The notes: a model not told the origin generated them from the letters alone. DNA of 64,000 bases from Variovorax sp. DXTD-1 (GCF_003984625.1 NZ_RWKH01000004.1:62001-126000), one strand, 5' to 3'. Counted from the first letter of the stretch, positions 1 to 9,318 are shown. Made by a program: numbers and translations.

Positions 1-442
1 CGAAGCCGTCCTTGATCTCGCCGGCGAAGGGGTCGACCGTCCAGGCCTTCTCGGTGCCGGGCGCAATGGGCACCATGTCCTGGTGCGCCATCAGCGCGAT
101 GGGCTTGGCCGAGGCGTCGGTGCCAGTCCATGTGTAGAGCAGCGCCCGCTGCCCCACCACTTCCTTCTTGAGGGTGGCGTGGACCTTGGGGAACTGCTGT
201 TCGAGGTAGGCGTGCAGCTTGTCGAACTCGGCCAGGTTGGCGGCCGGATCGTCGAGGCTGGACACCGTGCGGATCGGAATCGCGCCGGCCAGCCGCTTGG
301 CTGCGGCCTGCAGGTCCATCTCGAGTTTGGGTGCGGGCGCCACCGCCAGCTGCTGCGATGGCGTGGTCCAGGTCTTGACCGCCACGGCCGCCACCAGTGC
401 CACAAGCACCAGCAGCAGCCCGAGAAAGATGCGTTTCAACAT
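1..442 (-). CDS. M20 family metallopeptidase (N-terminal part; runs off window)
   Basis: Only the first 147 residues are present; the gene continues past base 1. The product begins with one hydrophobic helix (residues about 4-23), so it is probably membrane-anchored with the enzyme on the periplasmic side. Residues 115-127 carry the M20 metal-binding HxD pair (His120, Asp122 in ALMAHQDMVP), followed by the usual W-x-x-DPF-x-G context. The family comprises zinc-dependent carboxypeptidases and deacylases that cut short peptides or acyl-amino acids; long forms with an N-terminal helix resemble carboxypeptidase S. Substrate cannot be told from this fragment. It lies 26 bases after the beta-oxidation gene on the same strand and may be co-transcribed. 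Confidence 0.85.
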   Translation of the reverse strand, partial: MLKRIFLGLLLVLVALVAAVAVKTWTTPSQQLAVAPAPKLEMDLQAAAKRLAGAIPIRTVSSLDDPAANLAEFDKLHAYLEQQFPKVHATLKKEVVGQRALLYTWTGTDASAKPIALMAHQDMVPIAPGTEKAWTVDPFAGEIKDGF

Positions 443-468
443 AGGCGGTCAGGGTTCCGGGCCTGCTG

Positions 469-2574
469 TCAACTGAACTGCTTGCCTTCGGCGACCAGTT
501 TCTGGATCAGCGGCGCGGGCTGCCAGAACTCGGCGTCGTCGCGCGGGTTCCTGGCAAAGCGCTTCATGGTTTCGGCCACGTTGTAGAGGCCGACCTGCGA
601 TGCGTAGTGCATCGGGCCGCCGCGCCAGATCGGGAAGCCATAGCCGGTGAGGTACACCATGTCGATGTCGCCCGACTTGGAAGCGATGCCGTCTTCCAGG
701 ATGTGCGCGCCTTCGTTCACGAGGGCATACACCAGGCGTTGCACGATTTCTTCGTCGGAGATCTTGCGCGGCGTGATGCCCAGTTCCTTGCGATGGTCCT
801 CGATCATCCTGTTGACGAGATCCGACGGAATTGCATCGCGCTTGCCGGCCTGGTAGTCGTACCACCCCGCCCCGGTCTTCTGGCCGAAGCGGCCCAGCTC
901 GCACAGCTTGTCGGCGGTGCGGCTGTACTTCATGTTCGGATGCTCCACGGCGCGGCGCTTGCGAATGGCCCAGCCGATGTCGTTGCCGGCCAGGTCGCCC
1001 ATGCGAAACGGGCCCATGGCAAAACCGAACTTCTCGACGGCCTTGTCGACCTGCTGCGGCGTGGCGCCTTCGTCCAGCAGGAAGCCGGCCTGGCGCGAGT
1101 ACTGCTCGATCATGCGGTTGCCGATGAAGCCGTCGCACACGCCCGAGACCACCGCCGTCTTCTTGATCTTCTTGCCAATGTCCATGACGGTGGCGAGAAC
1201 ATCCTTGGCCGTTTGCTTGCCGCGCACCACTTCGAGCAGCTTCATCACGTTGGCGGGGCTGAAGAAGTGCATGCCGACCACGTCCTGCGGACGCTCGGTG
1301 AACGATGCGATCTTGTCGACGTCGAGCGTCGATGTGTTGGAAGCCAGGATGGCGCCCTTCTTGGCCACGCGGTCGAGCTCCTTGAACACCTTCTCCTTCA
1401 CGCCGAGTTCCTCGAACACGGCTTCGATGATCAGGTCGGCGTCCTTCAGGTCGTCGTAGCTCAGCGTGGTGCTCAAAAGCGCCATGCGCTGCTCGTACTT
1501 GTCCTGCTTGAGCTTGCCCTTCTTGACCTGGGCTTCGTAGTTCTTCTTGATGGTGGCAACGCCGCGGTCAAGCGCCTCTTGCTTCATCTCGAGAATCTTC
1601 ACGGGGATGCCCGCGTTCAGGAAGTTCATCGAAATGCCGCCGCCCATGGTGCCGGCGCCGATCACGCCGACCGACTTGACTTCGCGCTTGGGCGTGTCGT
1701 CGGCCACGTCGGGAATCTTGGATGCCGCGCGCTCGGCCATGAACAGGTGGCGCAGGGCCAGCGATTCGGGCGTGAACATGAGTGCGGTGAAAAGACGGCG
1801 CTCTTCGGCCATGCCCTCGTCGAACTTCATCTTGGTTGCGGCCTGCACGGCATCGACGCATTTCAGCGGCGCCGGGTAGTTCTTCGACATGCCGCCGACC
1901 ATGTTCTTGGCGAACTGGAAGTAGGCGTCGCCCTGCGGATGCTTGCAAGGCAGATTGCGTACCAGCGGCAGTGCTTCACCGGTCTTGCCCGCGACGCTCT
2001 TGGCGAACGCCACGGCTTCTTCGAACACCGATTCGGGCGAAGCCGCGAGCTTGTCGAACAACTTCTGGCCCGGCAGGCTGGCGAGCAGTTCGCTTTTTAC
2101 CGATTCGCCGCTCACGATCATGTTGAGCGCGGTTTCCACGCCCAGCACGCGCGGCAGGCGTTGCGTGCCGCCGGCGCCGGGAAGCAAGCCGAGCTTGACT
2201 TCGGGCAACGCAATGTTGGTACCGGGAACTGCCACGCGGTAATGGCAACCCAGCGCCAGCTCGAGGCCGCCGCCCATGCACACCGAGTGAATGGCCGCGA
2301 CGATGGGCTTGGGCGAAGCCTCGAGCGACAGGATCACGCTCAGCAGATTGGGCTCCTGCAGCGCCTTGGGCGTGCCGAACTCCTTGATGTCCGCACCGCC
2401 CGAGAACGCCTTGCCGGCGCCGGTGATGACGATGGCCTTGACGGCGTCGTCGGCATTGGCCTTCGACAACCCATCGGTGATGCCGATGCGGGTCGAAAAA
2501 CCGAGACCGTTGACCGGCGGGTTGGTCAGTGTGATCACGGCGACATCGCCGAGCACTTTGTATTCAGCCGTCAT
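469..2574 (-). CDS. Bifunctional enoyl-CoA hydratase / 3-hydroxyacyl-CoA dehydrogenase (FadB/FadJ type)
   Basis: A 701-residue cytosolic beta-oxidation enzyme that hydrates trans-2-enoyl-CoA and oxidises the resulting 3-hydroxyacyl-CoA with NAD+. The N-terminal crotonase domain (about 1-190) has the oxyanion-hole segment [13 protein letters not shown] and the glutamate-bearing [16 protein letters not shown]. The NAD-binding domain starts near residue 297 with the Rossmann motif [11 protein letters not shown], and the dehydrogenase motif GMHFFSP is near 433. The C-terminal 3HCDH domain completes the protein. Length matches FadJ-like proteins. The start has an AAGGA ribosome site 8 bases upstream. 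The gene closes a leftward run of transporter, ligase and esterase genes; no acyl-CoA dehydrogenase or thiolase is seen in the window, so the cycle must be completed elsewhere. Confidence 0.93.
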   Translation of the reverse strand: MTAEYKVLGDVAVITLTNPPVNGLGFSTRIGITDGLSKANADDAVKAIVITGAGKAFSGGADIKEFGTPKALQEPNLLSVILSLEASPKPIVAAIHSVCMGGGLELALGCHYRVAVPGTNIALPEVKLGLLPGAGGTQRLPRVLGVETALNMIVSGESVKSELLASLPGQKLFDKLAASPESVFEEAVAFAKSVAGKTGEALPLVRNLPCKHPQGDAYFQFAKNMVGGMSKNYPAPLKCVDAVQAATKMKFDEGMAEERRLFTALMFTPESLALRHLFMAERAASKIPDVADDTPKREVKSVGVIGAGTMGGGISMNFLNAGIPVKILEMKQEALDRGVATIKKNYEAQVKKGKLKQDKYEQRMALLSTTLSYDDLKDADLIIEAVFEELGVKEKVFKELDRVAKKGAILASNTSTLDVDKIASFTERPQDVVGMHFFSPANVMKLLEVVRGKQTAKDVLATVMDIGKKIKKTAVVSGVCDGFIGNRMIEQYSRQAGFLLDEGATPQQVDKAVEKFGFAMGPFRMGDLAGNDIGWAIRKRRAVEHPNMKYSRTADKLCELGRFGQKTGAGWYDYQAGKRDAIPSDLVNRMIEDHRKELGITPRKISDEEIVQRLVYALVNEGAHILEDGIASKSGDIDMVYLTGYGFPIWRGGPMHYASQVGLYNVAETMKRFARNPRDDAEFWQPAPLIQKLVAEGKQFS

Positions 2575-2690
2575 GCTGCGTTCCTTGGTGTGTGAAGAAA
2601 AAGAAGAAAAAGCACGAGTGTTCTTTTTCGAGGGATTCTAGGCGTTTCGCGTGGCCTAACAATGGCACGCAGTCGCTGTTGGGACAAGGG

Positions 2691-2714
2691 GGATCCGGGG
2701 CGCGGCCCGGATCC
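2691..2714 (-). terminator. Hairpin downstream of livF (possible attenuator)
   Basis: GGATCCGGG and CCCGGATCC form a perfect 9-base-pair stem with a 6-base loop, 14 bases after the livF stop. No T-run follows on the minus strand, so it is at best a weak or Rho-assisted terminator, an mRNA-end stabiliser, or a processing site between livF and the beta-oxidation gene. Confidence 0.4.
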
Positions 2715-2727
2715 TCGGAGGGCTTCT

Positions 2728-3423
2728 TCAGACCTCGAGCCACTCTTTGCGAGTGGTAGCGTCCGCGCGCAGGCTGTCGGGCGTTCCATCGAACACGATG
2801 CTGCCGTGGCCCATGACCAGCGCACGGTCGGAGATCTGCATTGCAATGGTCAGCTTCTGCTCGATCAGCAGCACCGAAATGCCCTTCTCCTTGAGCGTCT
2901 TCAGGTACTGCCCCACCAGCTCGACGATCTTCGGCGCAAGGCCTTCGGTCGGCTCGTCGATGATGATGAGGTCGGGGTCGCCCATGAGCGTGCGGCACAG
3001 CGTGAGCATCTGCTGCTCGCCGCCCGAGAGCACGCCGGCTTCGGTATGCTGGCGTTCCTTCAGCCGGGGGAACATACCGTACATGTCGTCGAAAGACCAG
3101 CGGCTGCCTTTGCCCGAGCCCTTTTGGCCGAGCAGCAGGTTCTGGTGCACCGTGAGCTTGGGAAAGATGTCGCGATTCTCGGGCACGTAGCCGATGCCCA
3201 GGTGCGCAACTTCGTAGGCCTTCTTGCGAAGGACGTCCTGGTCCTTCCAGCGCAGCGTGCCTTCGGCATGCACCAGGCCCATGATGGCCTTGGCGGTGGT
3301 CGAGCGGCCGGAGCCGTTGCGGCCCAGCAGCGCAACGATTTCGCCGGCGCCAACCTCGAATGAAACGCCATGCAGCACATGGCTCTTGCCGTAGTAGGCG
3401 TGAATGTCGTGAAGCTTCAGCAT
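2728..3423 (-). CDS. livF: Branched-chain amino-acid/carboxylate ABC transporter ATPase LivF-type
   Basis: A 231-residue ABC ATPase, the usual LivF length, that would power a HAAT-family importer with LivG, LivH and LivM. The ABC signature is LSGGEQQML and the Walker B is LIIIDEPTEGLAP. The odd feature is the Walker A loop (residues 34-42, GRNGSGRST): the invariant lysine is arginine (Arg40, codon CGC at 3304-3306). LivG next door has a normal Walker A, so one intact ATP site type remains in a heterodimer. The start is 3 bases after the livG stop, so the two are co-translated. The name livF reflects family; the substrate here may be an aromatic or aliphatic carboxylate rather than leucine. 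Confidence 0.92.
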   Translation of the reverse strand: MLKLHDIHAYYGKSHVLHGVSFEVGAGEIVALLGRNGSGRSTTAKAIMGLVHAEGTLRWKDQDVLRKKAYEVAHLGIGYVPENRDIFPKLTVHQNLLLGQKGSGKGSRWSFDDMYGMFPRLKERQHTEAGVLSGGEQQMLTLCRTLMGDPDLIIIDEPTEGLAPKIVELVGQYLKTLKEKGISVLLIEQKLTIAMQISDRALVMGHGSIVFDGTPDSLRADATTRKEWLEV

Positions 3424-3426
3424 GTG

Positions 3427-4209
3427 TCAGTGTCCCTGGCCCTGGCTTTGTGCATCGGCCACGGCCGAGCCAAGGTAAGCCTCTTGCACGCGCGCATTGG
3501 CGCGAACGGCAGCGGGCGTGTCGAAGGCGATGACTTCGCCGTACACCACCACCGCAATCTTGTCGGCAAGGCCGAAGACCACGCCCATGTCGTGCTCGAC
3601 CGTCAGCAGCGTCTTGCCGACGGTGACGTGCTTGATGAGCGAGATGAAATGCGAGGTCTCGGTCTTGCTCATGCCCGCCGTGGGCTCGTCCAGCAGAATG
3701 ACGTTGGCGCCGCCGGCAATGGTTACGCCGATTTCAAGTGCGCGCTGTTCGGCATAGGTGAGGTTCACCGCCTGCACGTCGCGCTTGCGCTGCAGGCCGA
3801 TCTGCTTGATGAGTTCCTCGGTGCGCGCATTGGCATCGTCCAGGTTGGAGAGAAAGCGCAGGAAGGTGTACTTGTAGCCCAGGCTCCACAGCACGCCGCA
3901 GCGCAGGTTCTCGAACACGCTCAGCTTGGGAAAGATGTTGGTGATCTGGAAGCTGCGCGAAAGGCCCAGCCGGTTGATCTCGTACGGCTTCTTGCCGTCG
4001 ATCCGCTCGCCGTTCAGCAGCACCTCGCCGCTGGTGGGCGCAAGGCGGCCGCTGATGAGGTTGAAGAGCGTCGACTTGCCCGCTCCGTTCGGGCCGATGA
4101 TGGCCACGCGCTCGCCGGCGTTCACCGCCAGGTCCACGCCGCGAATGATCTCGGTCTTGCCGAAATTCTTGCGCAGCGACTTCAGTTCCAGTGCATGTTG
4201 CGCGCTCAT
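3427..4209 (-). CDS. livG: Branched-chain amino-acid/carboxylate ABC transporter ATPase LivG-type
   Basis: A 260-residue ABC ATPase with canonical Walker A (GPNGAGKST), an ABC region reading LTYAEQRALEIG rather than LSGGQ (common in LivG), and Walker B VILLDEPTAGMS. It pairs with LivF in the membrane-bound importer. The reading frame stays open far upstream, but the ATG at 4209 is chosen because it overlaps the livM stop by one base (TAATG), typical of translational coupling, and places the first beta strand at the normal distance from the N-terminus. Confidence 0.93.
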   Translation of the reverse strand: MSAQHALELKSLRKNFGKTEIIRGVDLAVNAGERVAIIGPNGAGKSTLFNLISGRLAPTSGEVLLNGERIDGKKPYEINRLGLSRSFQITNIFPKLSVFENLRCGVLWSLGYKYTFLRFLSNLDDANARTEELIKQIGLQRKRDVQAVNLTYAEQRALEIGVTIAGGANVILLDEPTAGMSKTETSHFISLIKHVTVGKTLLTVEHDMGVVFGLADKIAVVVYGEVIAFDTPAAVRANARVQEAYLGSAVADAQSQGQGH

Positions 4210-5567
4210 TACGCCGCCTCCCGACGCTTGATTTCTGCTTCGATTTCTTCCTGCGCACGCCCCCAGACGCGCACGAAGCGGCGCCGCGCCACCTCGAGCG
4301 CACCCAAGCCCACGGCCAGGATCGCCAGGGCACCGAGCCAGCTGCCCACGCCCGAGGTGTCGAGCGCCACGCCGAAGAAGTTCAGCGTCGGCCCCATCGC
4401 TGCGTTCAGCTGGATGTGATAGATCATTTCGATGAGCGCAGCCGCGCCGATGACCACCGGCACCAGCGCCACGGCAAGCGCAAGGTACAGCAGCCAGAAG
4501 CGGTCGAACTTGCCGAACTTGGCAACGCGCAGGTTCATCATCACCAGGCTCGCGATGCCGCCGGGCGCGAACATGACCATGAACACGAACACCAGGCCGA
4601 AGTACAGCTGCCAGGCCTTCGACAGTTCGGACAAAAGGATCGACGCGAACACCAGCAGCACCGCACCAATGATCGGCCCGAAGAAGAACACCGCACCGCC
4701 AAGGAAGGTGAACAGCAGGTAGCCGCCCGAGCGGATGGCGTTGAGGCTGTCGGCCGCGTTCACGATCTCGAAGTTGATCGAAGCCAGGCCGCCGCCGATG
4801 CCGGCGAAGAACCCCGCGATGATGAATGCGAAGTAGCGCACGCGCTGCGTGTTGTAGCCGATGAACTCCACGCGCTCCGGGTTGTCGCGCACGGCGTTCA
4901 GCATGCGGCCGAGCGGCGTGCCGGTAAAGGCATACATCAGCCCGGTGCAAACGAAGCAGTACGCGGCAATCAGGTAGTACACCTGGATTTGCGGGCCGAA
5001 GTTGAAGCCGAAGAAGGTCGGGCCGTACACGCGGTCGGTGGTGATGCCGCCCTCGCCGCCGAAGAAGCTCGGGAACATCAGCGCCATGGAGGCCACGAGC
5101 TCGCCGATGCCCATGGTGATCATCGCGAAGGTGGTGCCCGACTTCTTGGTGGTCACAAAGCCGAAGATCACGGCGAAGAACATGCCGGCCAGGCCGCCCA
5201 CCAGAGGAATGAGCACCAGCGGAATCTGCAGGCCGCCCTTGGCGCCCATGTTCATTGCGTGGATGGCAAGGAACGAGCCCAGGCCGACATAGACCGCGTG
5301 GCCGAAGCTCAGCATGCCGCCCTGCCCCAGCAGGATGTTGTAGCTCAGGCAGATGATGATGAGATAGCCCATCTGCGAGAGCATCGTGAGTGCCAGGCTG
5401 CTCTTGAACAGCAGCGGCGAGACGATCAGCACGATGGCGAAGAGCGTCCAGACCAGGTAGCGGCCGATGTTCCAGGGCTTGAAGCGGTAGTACTGCACTT
5501 TTTGCGTACCCTGCGGGCTTTGCACGCCCTGCTCGTTCTGGGTAGTGGATGTGGTTGCTGCGGTCAT
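4209..5567 (-). CDS. livM: Branched-chain amino-acid/carboxylate ABC transporter permease LivM-type
   Basis: A 452-residue integral membrane permease. About ten hydrophobic segments span residues 35-360, including the conserved segments around LLGQGGMLSFGHAVYVGLG and the EAA-like cytoplasmic loop region near VRDNPERVEFIGYN. Both ends are extended relative to E. coli LivM (425 residues): a Ser/Thr/Gln-rich N-terminal tail and a charged C-terminal tail ending in an Arg/Glu-rich helix. The start at 5567 is preferred over one 8 codons upstream because GGGAGGA sits 8 bases before it and the livH stop is only 4 bases upstream. Confidence 0.92.
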   Translation of the reverse strand: MTAATTSTTQNEQGVQSPQGTQKVQYYRFKPWNIGRYLVWTLFAIVLIVSPLLFKSSLALTMLSQMGYLIIICLSYNILLGQGGMLSFGHAVYVGLGSFLAIHAMNMGAKGGLQIPLVLIPLVGGLAGMFFAVIFGFVTTKKSGTTFAMITMGIGELVASMALMFPSFFGGEGGITTDRVYGPTFFGFNFGPQIQVYYLIAAYCFVCTGLMYAFTGTPLGRMLNAVRDNPERVEFIGYNTQRVRYFAFIIAGFFAGIGGGLASINFEIVNAADSLNAIRSGGYLLFTFLGGAVFFFGPIIGAVLLVFASILLSELSKAWQLYFGLVFVFMVMFAPGGIASLVMMNLRVAKFGKFDRFWLLYLALAVALVPVVIGAAALIEMIYHIQLNAAMGPTLNFFGVALDTSGVGSWLGALAILAVGLGALEVARRRFVRVWGRAQEEIEAEIKRREAA

Positions 5568-5571
5568 GGCG

Positions 5572-6525
5572 TCAGTCCTCCCGGGTTCCAAGAAGACCCT
5601 TGGGCCTGAAGATGAGGATCAGCACCAGGAAGAGGTACGGCAGGATCGGCGCAACCTGCGAGATCGTGAGCTTGAGCAGCTCGTAGCCGAAGGTCTGGTC
5701 CGTCACGGCAACGCCGATGGCGCGCAGGCCCGTGGCCAGCGACTGGTCCATGGCCACCGCGAAGGTCTGGATGATGCCGATGAGAAGCGACGCGAGGAAA
5801 GCCCCCGCCAGCGACCCCATGCCGCCGACCACCACCACCACGAAGATGATGGAGCCGACCGAAGCCGCCATTGCCGGCTCGGTCACGTAGGTATTGCCGC
5901 CCACCACGCCCGCCAAGCCCGCGAGCGCGGCGCCGCCGCCGAACACCAGCATGAACACGCGCGGCACGTTGTGGCCCAGCGCCTCGACCATGTCGGGGTG
6001 CTTGAGCGCCGCCTGGATGACCAGGCCGATGCGGGTGCGCGTGAGCAGCAGCCACACCGAGATGAGCATGAGCACCGCCACCAGCATGATGAAGGAGCGG
6101 GACTTCGGAAACTGGGTGCCGTACAGCGAGAAGAGCGGCCCCTGCAGTTGGGGCGGCAGGCCGTAGGGCACGGTGGAGCGGCCCCAGGCGAGCTGCACCA
6201 CTTCGAGGATGAGGTACGAGAGGCCGAAGGTCACCAGGAGCTCGGGCACGTGGCCGAACTTGTGGACCCGGCGAAGGCTGTAGCGCTCGAACGCGGCGCC
6301 CAGGAGGCCCACGAGCAGCGGCGCAACGAACAGCGCCGGCCAGAAGCCGATGATGCCCGACAGCGTGTAGGCGATGTAGGCGCCGAGCATGTAGAAGCTG
6401 GCGTGCGCAAAGTTGAGCACGCCCATCATGCTGAAGATCAGCGTAAGGCCAGAGCTCAGCATGAACAACAGCAGGCCGTAGCTGACGCCGTTGAGCAGCG
6501 AGATGACGAAGAATTCGACGTTCAT
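5572..6525 (-). CDS. livH: Branched-chain amino-acid/carboxylate ABC transporter permease LivH-type
   Basis: A 317-residue permease with about eight membrane segments and the LivH hallmark segments GLTLIFSMMGVLNFAHASFYM near the N-terminus and VVVGGMGSLAGAFLASLLIG in the second half. It forms the membrane channel with LivM. It is the first gene after a clear intrinsic terminator-like hairpin (6543-6580), so its expression probably depends on read-through from the binding-protein gene. Confidence 0.93.
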   Translation of the reverse strand: MNVEFFVISLLNGVSYGLLLFMLSSGLTLIFSMMGVLNFAHASFYMLGAYIAYTLSGIIGFWPALFVAPLLVGLLGAAFERYSLRRVHKFGHVPELLVTFGLSYLILEVVQLAWGRSTVPYGLPPQLQGPLFSLYGTQFPKSRSFIMLVAVLMLISVWLLLTRTRIGLVIQAALKHPDMVEALGHNVPRVFMLVFGGGAALAGLAGVVGGNTYVTEPAMAASVGSIIFVVVVVGGMGSLAGAFLASLLIGIIQTFAVAMDQSLATGLRAIGVAVTDQTFGYELLKLTISQVAPILPYLFLVLILIFRPKGLLGTRED

Positions 6526-6542
6526 CGGTCTTTCGGATGCGT

Positions 6543-6580
6543 GAAAAAAGAAAGAGGCCCGAGTGTTGAAGTCGGGCCTC
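6543..6580 (-). terminator. Intrinsic terminator or attenuator between binding protein and livH
   Basis: GAGGCCCGA (6554-6562) pairs perfectly with TCGGGCCTC (6572-6580) around a 9-base loop. On the minus strand the stem is followed by a T-rich tail (TTTCTTTTTTC). It lies 24 bases after the binding-protein stop and 18 bases before the livH start. This position is expected for partial termination that yields more binding protein than permease. Confidence 0.82.
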
Positions 6581-6603
6581 GACCGGTCAGGCGACCGAAG
6601 CGG

Positions 6604-7845
6604 TCACGAGGCGCCGCCGGGCCGCTTCATCTGGCACGACGTGGGCGTGCTCGAGACATAGGCCTCGTAGTACTTCACCGGTGCCAGCGTGTAGCCGGTG
6701 TTTTCGGGGCTGTACGGGTTCTTGGCGTCGGCCTTCTGCCAGCGCGTGATCCACAGGCCCTGCTGCAGCTGGTGGTCTGCCTTGCGCATCTCGACGTCGC
6801 CGTTGAAGCTCTTGAACTTCATGCCTTCCATTGCGGCCGCAACCTTGACTGGCTCGGTCGACTTGGTGCGCACGAAGGCTTCGCTCAGCATGGCGTACAC
6901 CGTGTAGATGTCGGTGGTGTACATGTCGTCGTTGAAGCGCTTCTTGAACTCGTTCATGAGCGGCTGCACCGGGCCCGGCGCGTTGTAGTGGCTGTAGCCC
7001 ACCTGGTAGACCTTGCCGTCGGAGGCCGCGCCCATGGCGGTCGGCGTGCCGTTGGTCACGGCGTAGTAGGTGTAGAACTTGACGTTCAGGCCCGAGTCGT
7101 TGGCCGACTTGATGAGCAGCGCCAGGTCGGAGCCCCAGTTGCCGGTAATGACGGTGTCCGCACCCGAAGCCTTGATCTTGGCGATGTAGGGCGAGAAGTC
7201 GCGCACCTGGGCCAGCGGGTGCAGGTCGTCGCCGACCACTTCGACGTCGGGGCGCTTGGCCTTGAGGTTGTCCTTCGCGAACTTGGAGACCTGCTGGCCG
7301 TGCGAGTAGTTCTGGTTGATGAGGTAGACCTTCTTGATGTCCGGCTGGTCCTTCATGAAGGTGGTCAGCGCTTCCATCTTCATGGAGGTGTCTGCATCGA
7401 GGCGGAAGTGCCAGTAGCTGCACTTGCTGTTGGTGAGGTCGGGGTCGACTGCCGCATAGTTGATGTAGAGCACTTCCTTGCCCGGGTTGCGGGCGTTGTG
7501 CTTTTCGAGCGCGTCGATGATGGCGAGCGCGGGGCCCGAGCCGTTGCCCTGCACCACGTAGCGCGCGCCCTGGTCCATGGCGGAGCGCAGCGCGGCGGTG
7601 GTTTCTTGCGGGCTGAGCTTGTTGTCGATGCCGATGATCTCGAACTTCACGCCGGCCGCGTTCTTCTTGTTGAATTCTTCGGCCAGGAACTGGAAGGTCT
7701 TGAGCTGGTTGGTGCCGACCGCGGCCATCAGGCCCGAGAGCGGGTCGAGCCACGCGATTTTGACGGTTTCACCCTTCTGGGCCAGGGCGCCGGTGGCGCT
7801 TGCGGCAAGGATGGCTGCGGTAGCGATTTTCAGAGCGAACTTCAC
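6604..7845 (-). CDS. Liv-type ABC transporter substrate-binding protein (copy 1)
   Basis: A 413-residue periplasmic binding protein (type I fold, Peripla_BP_6). It has a Sec signal peptide (residues 1-22, ending ATGALA-QKG) and the mature start QKGETVKIAWLDPLSGLMAAVG typical of HAAT receptors. It would deliver its ligand to LivHMGF encoded just downstream. Most of the sequence matches the neighbouring copy 2 with no large gaps, so the pair is a tandem duplication. This copy has a longer C-terminus (ending KRPGGAS). The start has an AGGAG site. Ligand is unknown; the surrounding esterase, CoA ligase and beta-oxidation genes argue for a carboxylic acid. Confidence 0.9.
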   Translation of the reverse strand: MKFALKIATAAILAASATGALAQKGETVKIAWLDPLSGLMAAVGTNQLKTFQFLAEEFNKKNAAGVKFEIIGIDNKLSPQETTAALRSAMDQGARYVVQGNGSGPALAIIDALEKHNARNPGKEVLYINYAAVDPDLTNSKCSYWHFRLDADTSMKMEALTTFMKDQPDIKKVYLINQNYSHGQQVSKFAKDNLKAKRPDVEVVGDDLHPLAQVRDFSPYIAKIKASGADTVITGNWGSDLALLIKSANDSGLNVKFYTYYAVTNGTPTAMGAASDGKVYQVGYSHYNAPGPVQPLMNEFKKRFNDDMYTTDIYTVYAMLSEAFVRTKSTEPVKVAAAMEGMKFKSFNGDVEMRKADHQLQQGLWITRWQKADAKNPYSPENTGYTLAPVKYYEAYVSSTPTSCQMKRPGGAS

Positions 7846-7888
7846 GATCTATATCTCCTGGTCAAACCGAATCAAAAAGCCTTGCACG

Positions 7889-7977
7889 AGCGTACAAGCG
7901 TTCACTGCCCCTCCCCTCAGGGAATGCCCGGAGGGGGTGGCCGCAAAGGCCCGTTTCTATCGCACAGGCGACAGCGC
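7889..7977. repeat. 89-base intergenic element, copy A
   Basis: This stretch aligns without gaps to 9319-9407; by hand count 60 of 89 positions match, with blocks AGCGTACAAGCG, GG-A/T-TGCCCGGA, CTATCGC and GCGACAG conserved. CTATCGC and GCGACAG form a near-palindrome with one mismatch. It begins 43 bases upstream of the copy 1 start codon, the same offset as copy B from copy 2. It could be the duplicated promoter/leader of the two genes, or a member of a genome-wide repeat family. Confidence 0.7.
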
Positions 7978-8046
7978 ATTTCTCCAATTGCTACCCGCGG
8001 GTAGATGTCTTCTACCCACGAGTAGGAAATGCGTTCACAAAGACGC

Positions 8047-9276
8047 TCAAGGGCGCTTCATCTGGCAGGTCGTCGGCGTGCTGGCCACATACGACTCGTA
8101 GTACTTCACCGGAACATTGGTGTAGCCGGTGTTCTCGGCGTCATAGGGGAACTTGGCGCTGGCTTTCTCCCAGCGCGAGATGTAGAGGCCCTGCTGCAGC
8201 TGGTGGTCGGCCTTGCGCATCTCGACCTCGCCGTTGAAGCTCTTGATCTTCATGCCCTCGAGCGCGGCCGCCACCTTGACCGGGTCGGTCGACTTGGTCT
8301 GCACGAAGGCGGCATCGAGCAACGCGAACGTGTGATAGATCGACGATTGCGTCAGGTCGTCGTTCATCTTCTTCTTGTAGCCGACGAGCAGTTTCTGGAT
8401 TTCGCCACCCATGTTGTAGTGGGCATAGGCCACGGTATAGACCTTGCCGGCCGAGGTGGCACCCATGGCCGTGGGCGTGCCGGCGCCGGGTGCGTAGTAG
8501 GTGAGGAACTTGACGTCCAGGCCGGAATCGTTGGCGGCCTTGATGAGCAGCGACAGGTCGGAGCCCCAATTGCCGGTAATGACGGTGTCCGCGCCCGACG
8601 CCTTGATCTTTGCGATGTACGGTGAGAAGTCGCGCACCTGCGCGAGCGGGTGCAGATCGTCGCCCACGATCTGGATGTCGGGGCGCTTGGTCTTGAGGTT
8701 CTCCTTGGCGAACTTGGACACCTGCACGCCGTGTGCATAGTTCTGGCCGAGGATGTAGACCTTCTTGATGTCGGTCTGGTCCTTCATCCAGGTGGTCAGC
8801 GCCTCCATCTTCATGGAGGTGTCGGCGTCCAGGCGAAAGTGCCAATAACTGCACTTGCTGTTGGTGAGGTCGGGGTCGACCGCCGCATAGTTCAGGTAAA
8901 GCAGTTCCTTGCCCGGGTTGCGCGCGTTGTTCTTCTCGATGGCGTCGATGATTGCCAGCGCCGGCCCCGAGCCATTGCCCTGGGTGATGTAGCGCGCACC
9001 CTGGTCCTGCGCGGAGCGCAGCGCGGCGGTGGTCTCCTGCGGGCTCAGTTTGTTGTCGATGGCAATGATCTCGAACTTCACGCCCGAGGCATTCTTCTTG
9101 TTGAACTCTTCAGCCAAAAACTGCGTGGTCTTGAGCTGGTTGGTGCCAACCGCGGCCATCAGCCCCGAGAGCGGGTCCAGCCAGGCGATCTTGACCGTCT
9201 CGCCCTTTTGGGCGAATGCGGCCACGGCGCTCACCAGCATGGCGCAAGCAGCTACGGACTTGATGGCAAATTGCAT
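8047..9276 (-). CDS. Liv-type ABC transporter substrate-binding protein (copy 2)
   Basis: A 409-residue paralogue of the protein encoded at 6604-7845, with its own Sec signal peptide (MQFAIKSVAACAMLVSAVAAFA-Q cleavage region). Differences cluster at the signal peptide and in parts of the second lobe (for example TYYAPGAGTPTAMG against TYYAVTNGTPTAMG), so ligand range may differ while sharing LivHMGF. An upstream in-frame start 24 codons earlier is rejected because AGGAGA lies 7 bases before the ATG at 9276 and the signal peptide starts there. Two receptors for one permease complex is a known way of widening substrate range in this family. Confidence 0.9.
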   Translation of the reverse strand: MQFAIKSVAACAMLVSAVAAFAQKGETVKIAWLDPLSGLMAAVGTNQLKTTQFLAEEFNKKNASGVKFEIIAIDNKLSPQETTAALRSAQDQGARYITQGNGSGPALAIIDAIEKNNARNPGKELLYLNYAAVDPDLTNSKCSYWHFRLDADTSMKMEALTTWMKDQTDIKKVYILGQNYAHGVQVSKFAKENLKTKRPDIQIVGDDLHPLAQVRDFSPYIAKIKASGADTVITGNWGSDLSLLIKAANDSGLDVKFLTYYAPGAGTPTAMGATSAGKVYTVAYAHYNMGGEIQKLLVGYKKKMNDDLTQSSIYHTFALLDAAFVQTKSTDPVKVAAALEGMKIKSFNGEVEMRKADHQLQQGLYISRWEKASAKFPYDAENTGYTNVPVKYYESYVASTPTTCQMKRP

Positions 9277-9318
9277 GAAGAGTCTCCTGGATGAATGGCA
9301 GGTATGAGGCGGGATGCC

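Noticed and set aside
607..2595. Long open frame on the strand opposite the beta-oxidation gene
   Set aside because: It is the antisense shadow expected from GC-rich codon bias; the minus-strand frame has all catalytic motifs.
2590..2640. A/G-rich run with GAAAAAG and CTTTTTC arms upstream of the beta-oxidation gene, considered as a terminator
   Set aside because: The arms are A/T only with a 10-base loop; a stable stem is unlikely. It may just be leader sequence.
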